DNA of 64,000 nt from Neobacillus sp. Marseille-Q6967 (GTDB taxonomy: Bacteria; Bacillota; Bacilli; Bacillales; Cytobacillaceae). Shown here piece by piece: positions 60,649-64,000 of the stretch. A program made the position numbers and the translations under genes. The DNA lies in assembly GCF_946151075.1 (NCBI RefSeq), contig NZ_CAMGZB010000001.1, positions 1,340,001 to 1,404,000 on the forward strand, in the 5' to 3' direction. Each line of letters begins with the position of its first letter. The first letter of the stretch is position 1. The notes beneath the pieces are model-generated. The model was not told where the DNA came from, searched no databases, and saw nothing but the letters and a program-made list of their open reading frames with translations.

Positions 60649-62760
60649 TTACTTATTCTTTGAATTATCGTGATTCACCACAATATATTGAGGAATAATC
60701 ACATAGTTTCCTGCATTATCAGTAGCTTTATAAGTAACCGTATAAATACGATCTCCTTTACTGCTTCTCTCGGCCCGTACTAAAAAGTCTGTATCAGATG
60801 TATCAAATTCAGCTCCTTGTATGTCTTGAGATGTATTTCCATCACCGTTTCCATTATCCGGTTGGTTACTAATAATAGATACCAACTCAAATGAAGCAAT
60901 TCCAGATAGGTTATCGTTTGCTGCAACCATAGCTTTTATTGGAACAAACTTATGGTTTCGATCAGTTATAACTGAATAATTAAAAGTCACATCTAAAGTT
61001 GGTGCTGTCTTGTCTATTTTTACTTCAATAGATTTAGTTCCCTCAACATTACCGGCATAATCAATGCTTCTAAATTTAACAATATGGACCCCTTCATTAC
61101 TTATAATAATCTCATTTTCATACGTTAACCATTCACCATCATTCACTTGATATTGAGTTTTATCAACACCGGATAGAGAGTCTGATCCATTGAGTGTAAT
61201 GGACACATCTGAAGGATACCAACCGTCTTTGACGGGACTAACTATCGTTTCAGGAGCTGTTTTATCAATTTTTATTTCTTTAGAATTTTGATTTTCTTGA
61301 TTTCCATTTGTATCTGTACTAAAGTAATCGATTTTCAATATTCCTTCTTGATCTAGTACAAAAGGTGATTGGAAATTGTTCCAATTCGAATCATTTATTC
61401 GGTAAAGGGTTTTTTCAATTTCTGATTCGGTATCGATGGATGTAAAATCTATTTCAACATTTGTGTTAAACCAGCCATTTTCATTACTCTTTTGCTTAGT
61501 GGTTAGAGTCGTAATAGGTGGATTTACATCATTACTAAACTTCCAAAGTTTATATTTAGAATTATCGATAATCCCGCCTATTAAAAAGCCGCCCTTTATC
61601 TTTTTAACTGTAAGTCCAACCTCATTACCGGTTGAACCAAGAGTTCTTTCCCATTCTGTGTTTCCATTCATATCTGTTTTAACGAGGTAGATGTCGTTCC
61701 CGCCATTACCGAAAGAGTTCGTGGTACCTGTAACCACAAATCCCTTGTCTGGGGTTTCAATAACTGAGTAGCCATATTCATATTTATTCCCACCATATGT
61801 CTTCATCCATTGAAGATTCCCAATGGAGTTTAGTTTAATTAGTGCCAACCGAGATGGTTCACCAGTATTTCCTACTATAATAAACCCATTATCACTTGTC
61901 TTCTGTATGGAATAGGCTGCATCAAAAAAGTCCGTTCCGTAAGAGTTATATGTTTTCTGCCATTGTAAATTTCCACTTTTATCAGTTTTGGAGATTAGTA
62001 TGTCCTCCCAATTACTAAAAGAATTAGGAGCTAAGCCTGATCCCGCAATTATGTATCCATCACTTGTTTCGATGACTGATTTTCCAATACTTTCAACAAA
62101 AGAGTATCCTGCACCAAAATGTCTTAATTTTGTTTCATAAACCTTTTTCCATTGGAGTTGTCCCTTATTATCCAATTTTAGTAGAGATACACCATAATAC
62201 GGAATATTGCTAAGAGATATACCGTTGTACTTAAGGCCGTTTCTAGGATAATCTTTAGAAGAGCCTGTTAAAATAAATCCGCCATCACTTGTTTCTGAAA
62301 CAGAAGTAATTTTATCACTTCGATAGCTGCCTATTTGGTTTTCCCATACAATCTCTCCGTTATGGTTTAAACAGGCAACATATGATACTAACCCAGCATT
62401 TCGAGTTTGTTTTAGCCCAGTGATGATATAATTATTCTCTTTTGTTGAAATAATAGAAACCCCATATTCATCTTCGGATGATCCTACATTCTTTTCCCAA
62501 ATTTTTTCACCATTTTGATCTGTCTTAACGACATAAATATCTAAATTATATTTATTTCTTTTTGTAGAAATTGCGATGATTCCATTGTCTTCAGTGGTAT
62601 CCATTGATTGTGCTTTACTATCAATTTGTTGTTGAAGATATAGACCATCTGCAATTTCCTTTTCCCATTCCAGCTCCGATGGTTCAACTGCTTTTGATTC
62701 TAAGCCTTTAGAACCTAATGTAAAAAATGTTATTAGTATTATTAGGACAATTTTTCTCAT
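60649..62760 (-). CDS. Large secreted propeller protein with Ig-like (OmpL47-type) repeats
   Basis: The 703-residue protein has a signal peptide (about 1-24). Residues about 40-410 hold repeats of the type DGGFILTGSSKD, DGYIIAGSG, DNGFIIVGNTG and GGFLIGG, each followed by LxKxDxxGxLQWxK, as in beta-propeller-like secreted proteins. Three Ig-like repeats follow (about 415-700) with SESEIEKTLYRINDSNW-like and SLSGVDKTQYQVNDGEW motifs and DKTAP linkers; these resemble OmpL47-type domains. It should be extracellular and probably binds glycans or protein. ATG 62760 with GGAGGGG upstream. No LPxTG anchor is visible at the C-terminus. Confidence 0.8.
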   Translation of the reverse strand: MRKIVLIILITFFTLGSKGLESKAVEPSELEWEKEIADGLYLQQQIDSKAQSMDTTEDNGIIAISTKRNKYNLDIYVVKTDQNGEKIWEKNVGSSEDEYGVSIISTKENNYIITGLKQTRNAGLVSYVACLNHNGEIVWENQIGSYRSDKITSVSETSDGGFILTGSSKDYPRNGLKYNGISLSNIPYYGVSLLKLDNKGQLQWKKVYETKLRHFGAGYSFVESIGKSVIETSDGYIIAGSGLAPNSFSNWEDILISKTDKSGNLQWQKTYNSYGTDFFDAAYSIQKTSDNGFIIVGNTGEPSRLALIKLNSIGNLQWMKTYGGNKYEYGYSVIETPDKGFVVTGTTNSFGNGGNDIYLVKTDMNGNTEWERTLGSTGNEVGLTVKKIKGGFLIGGIIDNSKYKLWKFSNDVNPPITTLTTKQKSNENGWFNTNVEIDFTSIDTESEIEKTLYRINDSNWNNFQSPFVLDQEGILKIDYFSTDTNGNQENQNSKEIKIDKTAPETIVSPVKDGWYPSDVSITLNGSDSLSGVDKTQYQVNDGEWLTYENEIIISNEGVHIVKFRSIDYAGNVEGTKSIEVKIDKTAPTLDVTFNYSVITDRNHKFVPIKAMVAANDNLSGIASFELVSIISNQPDNGNGDGNTSQDIQGAEFDTSDTDFLVRAERSSKGDRIYTVTYKATDNAGNYVIIPQYIVVNHDNSKNK

Positions 62761-63021
62761 TTTTTCCCCTCCTAATTTTATATTATATCATTTTTATTAG
62801 GTAAAAAGTTCTATAAATGTAAAGGAGTTTCAAAACTTCCTATCTAGAAGGGACATACTATGTTTAATTATTTTAATAGGGAAATATACCTAAGATTTAT
62901 TGGCAAGTAAAAGATTTTTAATTGCAATTTGATACATTTTTTTTCTTGTCAAACACAGGTATTAACTAACGATAACTGTTGCTTTAGAAAAAAATAGAAG
63001 AAATTATTTATTAGTTCTCCA
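62761..63021. other. Upstream region of the secreted protein gene
   Basis: About 260 bp, AT-rich. It should hold the promoter of the minus-strand gene; none is clear enough to assign. Confidence 0.4.
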
Positions 63022-63150
63022 ATGGAAATCGCACAAGCAACAATTGGAATGGTCCAAGAAGTCTCCTTTTGGAAAAATATTAAAGTAAGTGGATATAAAT
63101 TTTTAGCGGGATTTGCCTTAGCTATAGTAATTGGAATCCCTATCTTTTAA
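63022..63150 (+). CDS. Possible small membrane peptide, weakly supported
   Basis: A 42-codon frame (MEIAQATIGMVQEVSFWKNI, then a hydrophobic GFALAIVIGIPIF tail) with one membrane segment. No good ribosome binding site precedes the ATG. After the stop, the DNA could be coding in another frame (EESFEQKNASLRGDEQIEAH), so it might be a broken small gene. Confidence 0.3.
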   Translation: MEIAQATIGMVQEVSFWKNIKVSGYKFLAGFALAIVIGIPIF

Positions 63151-63273
63151 GAGCCAGGGGTTAAAGAGGAATCATTTGAACAGAAAAATGCCAGTTTAAG
63201 AGGAGACGAACAAATTGAAGCTCATTTTAACAAGAAAGGTGTACTTAGTTAATTTAGAATAATGAACTTACTG

Positions 63274-63307
63274 AAACAGGCTGCCAAATTTTTGTGGCAG
63301 CCTGTTT
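63274..63307. terminator. Strong intrinsic terminator
   Basis: AAACAGGCTGCCA and TGGCAGCCTGTTT pair perfectly over 13 bp around an 8-base loop, with T-tracts. It lies about 115 bp beyond the ispA stop. Confidence 0.8.
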
Positions 63308-63421
63308 TTGTAGCAATTCTTCTAATACATCATGACGAAATATTAAGCAAGCAACATTATTATTTTCTCGAATGGTCTTTTTGGATAGATTATCGAAATT
63401 GAAATTTCGTTTATTATATAT

Positions 63422-64000
63422 TTAAATGTTTAACGCCTGAACAGATAATTTTTGATTGAACATATCCGATAAATAGTCCTCTGTTGTTAAGAACAGTAAT
63501 CCGTTGCCTTCGAGCTTTGGCGAGTTTCCTAGAGGAACTGTTCTCTTTATTAATTGTGCATACAGCTCTGGCTCTGTCAGATTTCGTTTAAAGTTTTTAT
63601 TGGCAATATCTTTAATAAGTGCAAGTGCACCGGAGATATGTGGTGTTGCCATAGAAGTTCCGGTTAGTTTTGCATAAGTTCCGTTTAAATACGTAGAAAG
63701 GATTTCTTCACCAGGTGCGACTAAGTCGACTTGATTATTCGAATTTGAAAACTCAGAAGAACGGCGTTGCAGATTAATGGCTCCGACACTTATGACTTCA
63801 TTGTAGGAGCCAGGATAGGAGAACTCATCTGAAGAATCCTGGCCATCTCCCTCATTTCCAGCCGCACAAACTACCAGAATTTGCTCTGCTATTGCATGTT
63901 GAATCGCTTGATGCAATTCAGGTACATCCTCAGAACCGCCGAGGCTCATGGAGATGATATCTGCCTTATGCTCAACGGCATAGTTAATGCCATTTATGAT
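63422..64000 (-). CDS. ispA: Intracellular subtilisin-type serine protease (N-terminus outside the window)
   Basis: The 192 residues in the window start in frame at the right edge (YAVEHKADIISMSLGGSEDV) and include the oxyanion region CAAGNEGDGQDSSDE, NEVISVGAINLQRRSSEFSN, VDLVAPGEEIL and the catalytic Ser in GTSMATPHISGALALI. ELYAQLIKRTVPLGNSPKLE near the end is characteristic of the Bacillus intracellular proteases of the IspA type, which lack a signal peptide and act in stationary phase. The catalytic Asp and His lie outside the window. Confidence 0.93.
   Translation of the reverse strand: MINGINYAVEHKADIISMSLGGSEDVPELHQAIQHAIAEQILVVCAAGNEGDGQDSSDEFSYPGSYNEVISVGAINLQRRSSEFSNSNNQVDLVAPGEEILSTYLNGTYAKLTGTSMATPHISGALALIKDIANKNFKRNLTEPELYAQLIKRTVPLGNSPKLEGNGLLFLTTEDYLSDMFNQKLSVQALNI

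Noticed and set aside
1..64000. CRISPR arrays, tRNA and rRNA genes
   Set aside because: I looked for regularly spaced repeats, cloverleaf-like segments and conserved rRNA words and found none; a covariance search would be needed to be sure for tRNA.

Overview
The window looks like chromosome from a low-GC, spore-forming Bacillaceae (Bacillus, Neobacillus or a near relative). The evidence is a GerPA/GerPF-type spore germination protein, a YjcZ-type sporulation peptide, an IspA-type intracellular subtilisin at the right edge, a LysM wall protein at the left edge, purine-rich Shine-Dalgarno sites and frequent TTG starts. I see no rRNA, tRNA or CRISPR array.

Layout. (1) 1-5.1 kb: a LysM protein, three paralogous small membrane proteins, a GerPA-like protein, a tandem-repeat DUF3862-type protein, two very small genes and an SGNH hydrolase. 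(2) 5.3-21.4 kb: exopolysaccharide locus 1. It holds a Wzz-type co-polymerase, BY-kinase, PHP phosphatase, galU, initiating sugar transferase, four GT4 glycosyltransferases, a Wzx flippase, ugd, manC, rfbB and pgcA. (3) 21.4-27.4 kb: an O-acetyltransferase and a Wzy-like polymerase on the minus strand, a membrane-anchored clan-A glycoside hydrolase, a 37-residue membrane peptide and two LytR-CpsA-Psr ligases. (4) 27.7-46.0 kb: locus 2, starting with a second Wzz/BY-kinase pair and an EpsC/CapD dehydratase. It encodes a different sugar set (probably a 6-deoxy-HexNAc and a HexNAc uronic acid). It carries at least four damaged genes (galU, wzy, a GT2 and a ugd), and the last of these runs into an IS110 remnant. 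(5) 46.3-51.9 kb: decayed DNA with a two-gene transposase/ATPase element, a frameshifted HD-GYP gene, remnants and dispersed repeats. (6) 51.9-60.05 kb: an intact, visibly more GC-rich catabolic block. It holds a PRD/BglG regulator, a metallohydrolase, a stand-alone PRD protein, the SFCGS-DUF4312-DUF4311-DUF4310 set, DgaE, DgaF and a HAD phosphatase. (7) 60.6-64 kb: a large secreted propeller/Ig-like protein and the C-terminal part of IspA.

How the parts work together. In the polysaccharide loci, sugar nucleotides from GalU, Ugd, ManC, RfbB and PgcA, or from EpsC, TviB and TviC in locus 2, feed a lipid-linked repeat unit that is started by a membrane sugar-phosphate transferase. Wzx flips it and Wzy polymerises it, with Wzz/BY-kinase/PHP phosphatase controlling chain length. 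LCP enzymes may attach the product to the wall. The block in region 6 is organised like an inducible phospho-sugar or amino-sugar-acid pathway. DgaE/DgaF convert a 2-amino-2-deoxy-sugar-acid phosphate through a keto-deoxy intermediate to pyruvate and a triose phosphate. Uptake is most simply assigned to the uncharacterised SFCGS/DUF4312/DUF4311/DUF4310 proteins under PRD control.

The two observations I rate highest are that candidate uptake system and a family of three two-part leader RNAs (stem-loop plus a shared AT-rich terminator) at polysaccharide operon junctions. All family names are from recognition of sequence motifs; no search was run.
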